Origin: Heterobasidion occidentale
Lineage: Eukaryota > Basidiomycota > Agaricomycetes > Russulales > Bondarzewiaceae
DNA: 64,000 bases
Assembly (NCBI GenBank): GCA_039111635.1
Contig: JBCAQO010000011.1
Location: 1,612,001 to 1,676,000, forward strand
Reading direction: 5' to 3'
Below are positions 25,956 to 36,647 of the stretch, piece after piece (position 1 is the stretch's first letter; the number at the start of each line of letters is the position of its first letter). Position numbers and translations under genes: made by a program. Below the pieces are notes generated by a model, which was not told where the DNA came from, made no database searches, and saw only the letters and a program-made list of their open reading frames with translations.

Positions 25956-27511
25956 ATGCCTGCCTCGATACACTCGAGTACCTCTTTCCAGCAACGCGTC
26001 GTCTCTTGTACTATCAATGAATGGCACGACTTTTACGGAATGAGTCCAATCGAACCGAAGAGCATTCGTTTTTATGACAAGACCCCACCCACACTCAAGT
26101 ACGTATCACAAAAAAATCTGCAGTCACTCAGCAGCGCTCAGCAAACAAAATCTTGTTTGATGTAGGCCTCTTGCAGATGGTCCACATCGTTGGTTATTTG
26201 ACAAAGAAAACCCGGTCGGTTATGACGGACGAGCTGGCCTAAGCATCGACCGGATTGTCAAGTTGATACAATCGCACAATTCATATGATATACAACCGCT
26301 GTTGATTCCAGAAGATTGGAAGGTATGTGTGCACTCATTTTATCATACCAAAAGCCAGTCTGATTTCCATTCAATCAGAATGGCGATCCCAACGCGAATG
26401 TACCCCCTGTCATCGTAATCTTGCAGAACTCCTTGTGCCACTATATAGATCATTTGCACACAATTTGGGACGAAACGCCCGTCGAATTCTACAAGCCACG
26501 ATCACTTCTCGACTATACCCTATCCGTTTCCCAACGTCACTCTACATGAATTGCGAGACCCGAAGGATATACTATACAGCGTCGAGTGGACGATCCTCAA
26601 GATCTTATCAAAGGCTCATATGGGAGTGGCACAATACAGCACACTGGTGTAGAAACTTTCTATAATGCTCTTCTCCCTGCTATCTGTCACCAAATTCGGG
26701 GCTGTGAAGTGCTCAGGTCGGTCGTCTGTATCTCTTGTACCCCAAATGAGATCTGATTACGCTGGTTTGAAGGTCAACTACTATCACATTTCCGCGCTAT
26801 TCTGCCAAATATGGATCTTCTATATGCTTAGATTTTGTATGTCGACCATCCATCGACAACCTCCCGCGTGGTCTGCCTGGTGGGTTTGTGCCGGTTCTTT
26901 TCGCTGCGCATCATCTAGATGCTCTACATCCGTTTACGAACGAAGAATTATCATGGAGTAAACCAGGGCCAACGGAGAAGATGCCGGACCGATCACAAGG
27001 GGTAGTGAAGCTTGCACGCATCTTCCAACCTTCGTTACAGCTTCTCGTCATGTACTTGACGAAGATATACCGTGTCGGCGATCTACAGTGGAAACCGCAG
27101 TGGAATGTAAGTAGTGATTTTGTGTCTTCAACAGCTCCCTGTGTCTCACACCATTTGGCAGCCGGTCATTGCAAAAGGAGAGCCTTTATGGCACAGGCCG
27201 CATGTGCCGGAGAAATTTTCTTCTACGGAATGAATTATTCCCAAGTCGCTTGCATCATCTACACTTTCTTCCCGCGCTATCAAGTGACCTCTTCCGGGCG
27301 TGTTGAATGGGGGTTCTGCTGTTACGAGGCATACACTCCTTGGCCCATTGGTGGCGGTGACTTGACGCATCGCATTCATTTAGTGAACACGATTCTCAGG
27401 ATTCAACGCCACACCGCCGAGCTTGTGGAGCTTTTCAAGACAATCTCTCTATCTTTGGGATGCCCCGATTCGATTTACAGGGGTGTTGACATTATCACTG
27501 AAAGGGGCTAG
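25956..27511 (+). CDS. Y gene, arm A copy, frameshifted
   Basis: Family not recognised. The ATG at 25956 opens MPASIHSSTSF, then EWHDFYGMSPIEPKSI. After introns come GPHRWLFDKENPVGYDGRAG, the stretch LCHYIDHLHTIWDETPVEFY, TLHELRDPKDI and LPAICHQIRGCEVLRS. The shared C-terminal domain follows as GLPGGFVPVLFAAHHLDAL, LARIFQPSLQLLVMYLTKIY, FFYGMNYSQVACIIYTFFP, VEWGFCCYEAY and RIHLVNTILRIQRHTAEL. There is no acidic tail. Compared with arm B, two bases are missing near 26503 and one near 26645, which break the frame; arm B reads through. Y sits head to tail between X and Z. Confidence 0.7.
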
Positions 27512-27910
27512 TGTCTGGTTCTTCGAAATTTGATTATTCGATATCCTTCGTAAACCCATGACATTACTGATGGAAACAATGTACACTGACACTGAGGTGG
27601 GTGACCAAGGAACAATGTGTAGGGTGAATCATCATCGACAAACCTGGGCCTGAAGGTGTCAGAAATTGATTTTTCATGTGCTCGCCGCTGTGCGTGTGCA
27701 TACCCACAATGTCGGCAATGTTTTCATGTACAGGCTATCCCTGCCGTTTAATAGGGTATTTTGGGGACCGATCTCGGTCAAGGCGCAGCACCCTTCCGAT
27801 TGCTGGCGTCTGGGATCAAAGCCTGCCCCTTTGGCAAATGGCCATCCTTCAATTTCTTAGTCCAGCGACAGATAGCTGTGCCTTCGCTATACAATGACGC
27901 AGAGAACGTT

Positions 27911-30256
27911 ATGGCTCATGCAAAGAAGCCTACCATGAGGTTGTTGACTAATAATCGATAAGCCTTAGGTTCGTCACCTTCCAGCTATCCTTATATCATA
28001 CCAGCACTTACTCCACGAGCAAATGATGTCTCTCTCTGTTCCCATGAAGAACGACGAGAGCAAGAGCTGGATTCCGTGAGTACTTAGAAATTGCAGTTTA
28101 AGCAGAAATTCTCACTGACACAACAAAGGTCCAAGAATTCTCCTACGAACATGGTGTCAGCGGTCCCGATGCACTGATAGGATTCGACGGAGCTCCACAA
28201 ACCGTTGGACGGCCTGTTGAAGGAAACCCAAGCGACAAAGATCGCTCTTCACTGATCCAGAGAAATCTGGAATTGCAATCTGTAAGCGATCACACCCGGA
28301 ACAAGACGAGTACTGGAAATGTAAAACACCGACTCTGGAGCAAAGGCGTGGCAGAGGATACATGGAGTCCATTGGCGCATCGCGCGTGCATACAAGGGAA
28401 CGAGTAAGTCCGTGCTTACTGCAAGGTAAGCCGTTGTCATGCCTCATCAATTGACAGCAGCTCATACATGATCCCAATAATGATGCAAATAGCAACGTGC
28501 GCCAGGAGGATTTAGTCAAACAGTATTCCTGGCAATTTATCACCTACGACGATAAGACTCCAATAAGGATGTCGATCGGGCAACTCCCTCCTCCGAACTC
28601 ATCGTTCAAAGGCGTCATCCGATACGCAAGAAGGATTCTCACAACTGTGATTAATCACACCCTGCTCATACCTAATACGTGGCCGGTGCGTGATAATACC
28701 TGTTAAGCTGAACATCTGGCGTTGTCTGAGTACTCACATTCGGCTTACAGACAATATCAGATGAGGATATAAACGTAGAAGATGTCCATCTAGTTTTACG
28801 AGCCATGTTGAGGGCTCATATCGAGAAGTTGGAGAAACAACTCGGCGCAGACGTCATCTCAATTACAGCGATCGAAGACTCTGTCAATTTCCCGTCGTCT
28901 GAGAGCGACAGTTTGCGTGGGAAGACGATCACGCTAGGACTATGGGACAATCCTAGACCTGATAAGAATATGCGAGGCCAGCAGCTGGATGCCGCTTTCA
29001 ACGCGCTGTACGTCTTGTTGTGGCCGGCAGCTATACAGCGGCGTCAGAACTTGCTGTTGAACGAGTAATCGGTGCACTCGTCGCACCGAATTTCGAAGTT
29101 AACGAGTGTGAAACTCTCTCGTGTGTGCCATCTTGCTCATACCAGTATATTGACCCTGATGAGGTATGCTTTAAGGGGACAATCTGTGCGGACATCCTTG
29201 ATCCTTGGGTGTTTCGGATCATATGCGTCGGCCGATATCTGCACCAAGATGATATACCGTCCACCGAAGGAAGTTTTCGACAAATCATCCCCCCTCCTCT
29301 CGACTTGACCATACTCCAGCCGGTGGTTTTTGGTGCAGATGCCAAGGTACGCCTAAGAAGCAATGCAGCAAAGAAGAGGAAGGAAGACGACCTAGAAGAT
29401 GAATCAGAGGGTGATGACGATCATACAGAACCTACCATCCAGGCGCCTATGCTTCGACATGGTACAAGCAGTTCTATGCATCGCGTTTCTGCTCAATTGG
29501 CCTTTCTTTTCCAGCCAACCATGAAGATATTCATTGCACATCTTTCAGAGATAGAAGAGAAGAAGGTTGAAGGGAATCTGCGGTTGACAATACCGAATTG
29601 GGAGTCATTGTCTCTCGAAGATAAGCTGAAAGAAAAAGTGAAGGCGGTCAATTGGACTAATCTGAAGGTATGTTTTGTTCGTTCATCTGCATATCGCTGA
29701 TGTACAAACATGGCAAGATTCCCGAATGGATGTTTGTCTTCGGCATCGGATACGACTCCGATGGCTTCATAATATACACTTTTTATCCGGTCCTATTCGT
29801 GGACGGCAATCAGCCTCGCTGGGAGTTCCTATGTTTCCAGATGTCAACTTACTTCGACAACGTATTTCAGCATTATGATGCTAAAATGCGGATCGCAGCT
29901 TTGAAAACACTATTGGCGATGAGGAGGCATTCACACTTCCTTGCTCGGTCCTCAGAGCTGGCGATCATCAATTGCATCTTCCAGAGGAGTTCATCTTGGT
30001 GGTTAGGCGAATGGCCAAAGAAGACGAGGCCATCCGGTTGAGTCAGGCGGAGGCTGTCAAGCAACGTGATAAAGAAAAAAAATCCCAGAGGGATGGTGGG
30101 TTGTCGACCGAATCTGTCCCTACGACCTCAAGGCAGCGGAGGGCCCCGAGACAAAAGGAAGAAGAGAAGGAATACAGGCCGAGTGCAAGGGGCTCGCTTC
30201 AGGGGTCGACGAGGCTCACAAGGTCTGATGGAAAGGGGAAGGCAAAGGCTGCGTAG
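27911..30256 (+). CDS. Z gene, arm A copy, frameshifted
   Basis: Family not recognised. The likely start is MAHAKKPTM at 27911, but the first exons are uncertain. Recognisable parts are ALIGFDGAPQTVGRPVEGNP, then NVRQEDLVKQYSWQFITYDD and RAHIEKLEKQLGADVISI. ASELAVERVIGALVAPNFEV, CETLSC and LILGCFGSYASADICTKM come next. The shared domain then appears as LAFLFQPTMKIFIAHLSEIE, PEWMFVFGIGYDSDGFIIY, RWEFLCFQ and KTLLAMRRHSHFLARS. The C-terminus is charged and Lys/Arg-rich (KGKAKAA), perhaps nuclear-targeting. Against arm B single bases are missing near 28165, 28245 and 29026 and more near 28321, so this copy is frameshifted. Confidence 0.65.
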
Positions 30257-30709
30257 GTTTGCTGAAGGGCTATCTGATGTAACACGTTAGGCATGATTGG
30301 CGTCGAAACATGTATTCTCTCTACCGTATTCCTATTGACAAACAAAAGTGAGCCATAATCTCTTCGGAAGATTCGCACATGCAATATATGTGATGCACGC
30401 ATGCAGGAACGCCGATATTTTCACGCCCTCTTACAACCTTATCAGTAACTTGAACAAAATCGACCTCGAAAAATGTACTGCTCGCACTCTCGATGAATAC
30501 AAATATGAACCACATACACGAAAATTAAAAGATAAATTGTACATATTGTGATATAAAGCAATTACAGCCCGTTTGGCACCTTGGCGAATCACTACGTTCT
30601 GCCTGATCACCGAGGCTTTCCGTGTGATGCTTGACGTCTGCCCTCCCGCTCATCGCATGAGATTCGGCCTCTATATCGATGAAAACCTATAGCAGTTGAT
30701 ATCAATAGT

Positions 30710-32344
30710 CTATTCAATGACTTCAATGATATCGTCTGGGCTTGCCTCTGTGCGCATCTGTGATGGTGCTGAAAATGATAAATCGTTTGGCTGCTGCACA
30801 GGCAACATCATAAGCGTGGGAACGATGCTGAGTCTAAACGCGTACGGTCTTCTTTTCGAGGCAGATTTGAATTGAGAGCTGCCGATGATGCTGCCATTGC
30901 TTGAATCATACTGCCACCCCTGACGGGAGTTGAGGCTGGACATCAAGGAATTGGTATAGAGCTTGGCGAGCGGAAGGTTGATCATAACGTGACTGATACA
31001 GTGTATGTCAGTGATTATCAGGAGGTATGAATGGAGACGTGGATGTGCTCACTGCGCAGTTTGCTGAAGCAAGGGTGTTGGATTGTCGTGAGGTAAGTTC
31101 TCGATCCAAGAAGAAGAACGTACGAGGGAAAGATACAGGGTTAGATCCAAGATAGCGAATACAGAGGTGAGTAGACCTGTCTGGACGGTGACTGGAGCAT
31201 GAGACGGTGATCAAACGTCAGGATTAAGTAAGACCGGCAAGATGCAAAGATACTCACGGCGGATGATTTTGTTGACGGGTCATCCGTTGACGAGAATCGG
31301 TTCGCCGGTTCCGCTGTAAAAAAAACCCATCAGCGATGTCACAGACGGCACCGATGTGAAGACACTACTAGATAGGAAACCAGAAAACACTGATGATCGT
31401 ATCAGTCAGTGCGGAAGATGCCAACCAGACAATCACGATGGGACGATAGCGGGCGACTGCTGTGATCGACGACTGATCGACGAGGTTGACGATGGAATAC
31501 AGTGGCCCCAGCTGAACATGTGTGTAGACTCAAGCGGACGTGGACCATTGCTTTTCGGTACTTACTGCAAGATATAATGGATGGACGATCACCGCAATCA
31601 TCCACCACCTTCTACCGTAAGAACATTCACTCTCCAAGCGTAGACAGTTGAAACCATGGTCGCGATGATACCTTCGTGATGATGAGCTAATTCTGTTTTG
31701 CCATATGAGAAACTCACGATAGTCATGGGATCTGCGTTGAAAAGGACTCCGGAGCGAGAAGGAAGCTTACAGCTTGAGAACTCAAACTCACTCATGGTGT
31801 TCACTGAACGGTGAAACATCGACATCAGAAAACTTCCATATGGACTCAACGGGACCTTACACCAAGTGGAAACGCCTGCCGCCCATGTTTCCTACGAGTC
31901 CACTTGCGGTCAATCGATCCGAATCATGCGAGAGAACACGTGGACGTACCAAAATTGTTGACGAGACGGTCATAGCTGTACGATATGGCAGGACAGAGTG
32001 GACGTTTCTACCACGATGAGCAGGGCAACTGAGCAGAAAGATCTATTATCGGCTGGTCCGCTTGGCAAATGTAGGGCCGCACCACAATCTTGATCCACAT
32101 ACGATCACTGTTAAGATATACGAAGTTAACATCGGCCCCTTGATGTGCAGTCGCAGACGACTGACCGTTTGTAGGTTTGGAAGTACACAAAAGTCTGCGC
32201 GAGGAAGATACCGTATAGGATCAGATGAAGAACGTTCCGAGGAGCATTGGCCCTTGGCTAGTGGACCGTCGTCAAAAGAGGCGACAGTCTGAACAGGCGC
32301 GCTTACATTGTCCTCGCAAAGTTAGGTGTGGTAGCATCGGCCAT
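30710..32344 (-). pseudogene. DUF6534 membrane-protein pseudogene, arm A
   Basis: A third copy of the DUF6534 gene described at 39852. The start is the cat at 32342-32344; the last exon (30710-30985) still reads INLPLAKLYTNSLMSSLNSR. It shares with the 51852 copy several lesions that the 39852 copy lacks. One base is missing at CTGCCATATCG, two at CACTGTATTCCATCG, and one in the VNVLT exon, which runs out of frame. The shared lesions show that this copy and the arm B copy descend from one already broken ancestor. Confidence 0.85.
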
Positions 32345-33356
32345 ACCTCGCAACTCACAACAGGATTGGCTGCTTGATGGGATTCGCGGATAGGAAGCGG
32401 AAAAGAACTGTGGGCGACGAAGAGAACGGAGCGTTCCTGGCTGGGGGAGACCGCACCACGCTAATACGCTCTGGTGGTTGTTGCTCCAAAGGTCGGTCAG
32501 GAGCGAGACAAAGTTAGAACTTTGTAGCCAAGATCACTAGCGCACGGTCGTGAACCGTTAGATCATGATGGGCAAGAAGAAAAAGTGATCAACTGGACGA
32601 ATCCGACGTTTCAAAGGAGACTTTCGGGAGAGCACGCTGGACGTTGCTTCATCCTGTGAGCTTCGAATACACGCGCACACAGGCTCTTCTTCGTCTCCAT
32701 TGGTGGAAAGGGTGAGAGGTCTACGCAATTAGAATAGTCTGACGTTGGCCTGATGACTCTGCGAAGTCCGTGGATGTCTGGAGTGGCTACCGGAGAAGGC
32801 GTGATTGTGAGCGTGGATGTTCTCGGTCAAACAGATAGATACCGATGGGATTCGAGAGAGGACCTCAGTGACTGACGCCGTTTTCGGAGGAGATTGAAAA
32901 AGCAGGAGGATAATCGGACTGACTCGATGGCTGCTAGACGTCGAGTTTCATATTATTCGCTTTTCAATCCGCTTACGAATCGTCGTCGATTGTCTGCATC
33001 CTGATCCCTGTGTCAATCATGATACAGCGCCGCTCGGGTTGGTGGGCCATGCGTCGTCCTTCAATTCGACGCAGCTGAAGCACAGGTGAGCGCCTTTATC
33101 TGATGGAACTTTTCTTTCGACGTTAACTCCTCGGTTCCAGTGACTCTATCGCTATTGTATTCAAACAGCACCGGCTCAAGGCATTCTTTATACTATGGCG
33201 CAGAGTTGCGAAGACTAAAAAATGGCCGTCTCGGACATCTGGGGGTCAATCAACGTATGCGTACCAGTGTCCTCACCGACTCGTGTATCTCATAAAGAGA
33301 ATCATAAACGTTCAGATCTGCACCCGTCACGTCTCTCCCAAACCTTACCGCGCTGC
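32345..33356. other. Duplicated P450/DUF6534 intergenic region, arm A
   Basis: This corresponds to the divergent intergenic region 38817-39851 beside the intact genes. Compared with the other two copies it has many small gaps, more than elsewhere in the arm. No gene is contained. Confidence 0.6.
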
Positions 33357-33561
33357 ATGTCGACCTGTGGTTGACTATAGATGTCCTTCTGGTATCTTTG
33401 CCACATTTTGGCTCTCCAGCGAAAGGGAAAGCGCCCCTACAGCTCCCTTCCTTTTCTCCTGGTCCCAAGCGCCCTCCATTCAAGGTAATCTGTCAACCTA
33501 CCTAGAGGCACGTGCGTCTGATACCGGGATTGGACGAGAGAAGTTCGGTGAGTCAACGATC
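33357..33561 (+). pseudogene. P450 exon-1 fragment, cut by the gap
   Basis: This is the first exon of the P450 at 36648-38816. The membrane-anchor part and the proline-rich hinge are out of frame (SSERESAPTAPF replaces the intact RKGKRPYSSLPF). The copy ends at GTGAGTCAACGATC, inside intron 1, where the N run starts. It cannot make a P450 as assembled. Confidence 0.85.
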
Positions 33562-33661
33562 NNNNNNNNNNNNNNNNNNNNNNNNNNNNNNNNNNNNNNN
33601 NNNNNNNNNNNNNNNNNNNNNNNNNNNNNNNNNNNNNNNNNNNNNNNNNNNNNNNNNNNNN
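33562..33661. other. Assembly gap of 100 N
   Basis: Exactly 100 N, the usual placeholder for a gap of unknown size. The left contig stops inside a sequence present three times in the window; the right contig starts inside the last exon of the GMC gene. Order and orientation of the two contigs therefore rest on scaffolding, not on sequence. Confidence 0.98.
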
Positions 33662-35941
33662 GGTGCGCCGCAGGGATGTACGGCTATAGATGCAAAGAGA
33701 ACAAGTCAGCCCACCCGCGTCGTACACTTAGATCCGAAGGCAGCCACACTCACAAACACGCTCGCATCCACGATGCGCAGCCCGCGCGTCCCCTTGACGG
33801 TCAAGTCCGGGTTCACCACCCCGTCCGTCGCATTCCACGCCGCCATCCTCGCCGTGGACGTCGGGTGCCAGATCGTCGCCGTCTGCGCGCGCGCGTACGC
33901 GTCGATCTCCTCGTCCGTGTTCGCCTCGCCAAACACCCCGAACGGCTGCACGACGTATCCGTCCCAGGTGCGCGCTGTGACGACGCGCCGCGCAGCTTTG
34001 ATGGACTCGCGGATCGTGAACATGTCCATGTCGGTCGAGAGTAGGCCGGGGTCGACGATAGGATTGTCGAAAGGGTCTGTAGAAGCTAGCTTGATAGAAC
34101 CACCTGATATCAAATCGCATGAGGCCCAGTGCAGACGAATATTCAACAAAACACATACGAGCAGCCGGACTCACAAGCACTGAAGCGATTGTCATGAAGT
34201 GCCCCTCGGATGGCAATGCCTGGACTGCAGATGAGAATGCAGTCTAGGGGTTAGGTCAGCCTAGATAGAAAGGAGAGATACGGAAGCGACACACAAGAAA
34301 CACAAACTCGTAATGAGGTGCAGTAGGCCCCGCCGACGGATCCTCGTGCGTCTCAAAAATGCTCGCATTAGACGGAATCCGGAACCACCCGATGTGGTTG
34401 GTGATGGACGTGGCGAACTGGCCTTCGCGGGTCGCATTCCAGAGGGCAAGGTATTCCGCTTCCAACGATACGTTGCGTGTGATGTCGTCGTGCGTCAGTG
34501 CCGTCGTGTTCACCGTGAAGATATTCGGTAGCAGTGGGTGGTCCTGCAAGTTCTGTCCCACATCTGGCAGATCGACGATGGGCGTGATGCCGACGGAGGA
34601 GAGGTAGGTCGCGTTGCCAATGCCAGAGAGGAGAAGCAGCTGAGGCGTCGCCACGGCCCCTGTCGACACGATAACTTCCTTGCGCGCAGTAACAGTACGC
34701 ACACTGCCTGCCCAAACGACTCTGAGATGTGTCACAAGGACCTACAACGGGATACGCACTGTTCGCCGACTTTGCAAATTGCACGCCTCGGAACACAGGA
34801 AGGCTATCTTCTGTCCCAGTCTGCACAAGCTTTGTTGCCTGCACATCGATCAAAACGTCGAGATTAGAGCGCGCGGTGAGGGCCGGGTGAATGTACGCCG
34901 TCGCGGAACTATCCCTCGACCCGTTTCGGATGGAATATTGCGCCCATCCTTGAAAGAGTTGAATGGATGCATCGCCTTCAGTTGATCAATGATACCATCG
35001 CTAGCGTTATCACCCACCAATCCCGAGCGGATGCCCTGCATTCATGTCGCGCACGAACGGAAACTCACGCAGCTCGCGCGTGGTGTTGATCACCATAGGG
35101 TCAATGTTGGTGGGAAACCCCGTGACGCTGATGCCGAGAGGTCCATGATGACCGTGAGCGAGTTCGTCGATCTGACCCCTTGTGTCATGCCCGTCTGCGG
35201 GAGGAACCACTTGCTCGATCTGTATTGATAGGTGTGGGTGAGGACGTCGCAAGTTCACGGTTTCATGATCCGGGTGTATTCACTTACTCCCTCCCTGAAA
35301 GGTCGAAGAGCATCCCATGACCATCCAGGGTCTCCGGAGATGCGCGCATAGCGGTCATAGTCATCTACGGATCCACGAGTCCATACCATATCATCTGCGA
35401 AGCCATTTGGCGCCTTAGAGACAGTCAAAGAAACTCTGATAGTGGAGACGCACTGATGGACGAAGACCCTCCCAGAAGTCGTCCCCGAGGGTAAGGGATT
35501 TCGCGCCCATTCAAGCCTTCTTGGGGGGTAGTGGTGTAGTTCCAATTCAACGACGTGTCAGGGAACAGTGTGAGGCAGAGATACGGAACTGCGACTGCCT
35601 CGAGTCCGGAGTTGCTGCAGCGCGGCGTCAGTGAGGCCCTCGCGCCCAGTAGGTGCACGAAGCTGGCGACGTACCTGACTCCAGCCTCGATTAGCAAAAC
35701 TCTGCTGCCGCGCTCTTCGGAAAGCCGGCTGGCGACGACCCCACCGCCGACCCCAGCTGTAAAACAGAGGAGAGGAGGAATCAGCAGCGCCCAGGGAGAT
35801 TCGAAGAACCAACAGACCTCCAATGACCACGTAATCGTATTCTGCCGCACTAAGGTCGGCAGAGTCCGTGTACAATGCACTCGACACGGGACGAATCACA
35901 GCGAGAGATGAAGCCAACAACGCCCAGGACAGGGAGAGCAT
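33662..35941 (-). CDS. GMC oxidoreductase, aryl-alcohol-oxidase-like, C-end in gap
   Basis: This is an FAD-dependent GMC alcohol oxidase, probably secreted. The start at 35941 gives a signal peptide (MLSLSWALLASSLAVIRPVS), then YDYVVIG and, after an intron, GAGVGGGVVASRLSEE, the ADP-binding fold. LNWNYTTTPQEGLNGREIPY and PRGRLLGGSS form GMC signature 1. MVWTRGSVDDYDRYA, VPPADGHDTRGQID, YIHPALTARSNLDVLID and GAVATPQLLLLSGIG (signature 2) follow, then DVGQNLQDHP and the catalytic-His region WHPTSTARM. VNPDLTVKGTRGLRIVDASV is split by an intron from PYIPAAH, where the gap begins. Only the last few dozen residues are missing. Basidiomycete relatives oxidise aryl or aliphatic alcohols and yield H2O2 for lignocellulose attack; the substrate here is not readable. 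Confidence 0.92.
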
Positions 35942-36647
35942 CGGTGAGGGACCAATTTTGGGCTTAGTTGATTTCAGCGGTCAAATGGGATCCCTGTTGC
36001 AGCGGGAAGACACGGGGAATGGCCGAAAAGCGATCCTATGATTGAGGAGCGGTGAATGAAGAGAGGTCTCACTGGGCGCTGTGCATGCAGTTCTGTGCGT
36101 CTGATGCTTCCACACGCTGGCGCCGTTGCTATAAATATTCCCGCGCGCCTTCTATCGCCTTGCGCGAGCGCCTGCGATTCGAGATCTGGCCTGGACATAC
36201 AATCAGCTGGCATCATCTTGGTACGTGAACTCGTGAGAACAAGTTGAAGTTGTTATCAATTTTCAGCGGAGCTCAGATTCAATCGCGGGGAGACACCGGC
36301 AGCACGGCACACGCCCTCGTGGCGCTGATGCCAGAACAACAGCCTGGCTGACGGCCCGGCACGCTCGCAGGATCAAAGGCACCCGGTACCGAACAATAAC
36401 AGCTGTGCCCACGACTAGACAGAAGAGTTGAGCCATCAAAGGCATCGCCGTCAGTCATTGTCTCGGAAGGAACACCATAGCATCTGTGCACAATCTAGAA
36501 GAGCTTGCGGTGGAGCGGGAAGCCAAAAATAGGATCCCGTCATGGGATCAAAAATCGGGAGCAATGGTAGAAGCTGCGCGGGTTGCAACACAGAGAATAC
36601 AGGACCATCCGGCATCATGAACTTTCCATGTTCCTACCACCTAGTCT
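35942..36647. other. Intergenic between GMC and P450 genes
   Basis: About 700 bases between the GMC start and the P450 stop, both on the minus strand. It should contain the GMC promoter; near 36130 there is CTATAAATATTC, written on the plus strand. No other gene was seen. Confidence 0.5.

Larger units (their letters stand above)
20241..33561 (+). repeat. Inverted repeat, arm A (at least 13.3 kb)
   Basis: Base 64000 pairs with 20241, and every gene from there to the N gap recurs on the opposite strand in 50609-64000. It covers the C-terminal third of the DUF3638 gene, X, Y, Z, a DUF6534 pseudogene and a P450 scrap. Where I compared 20241-22335 the arms look the same. Later they differ by substitutions (for example KKNWLT against EKNWLA in X) and by small deletions in arm A. 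The left end is unknown because arm B leaves the window there; the right end is the gap. Confidence 0.95.
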
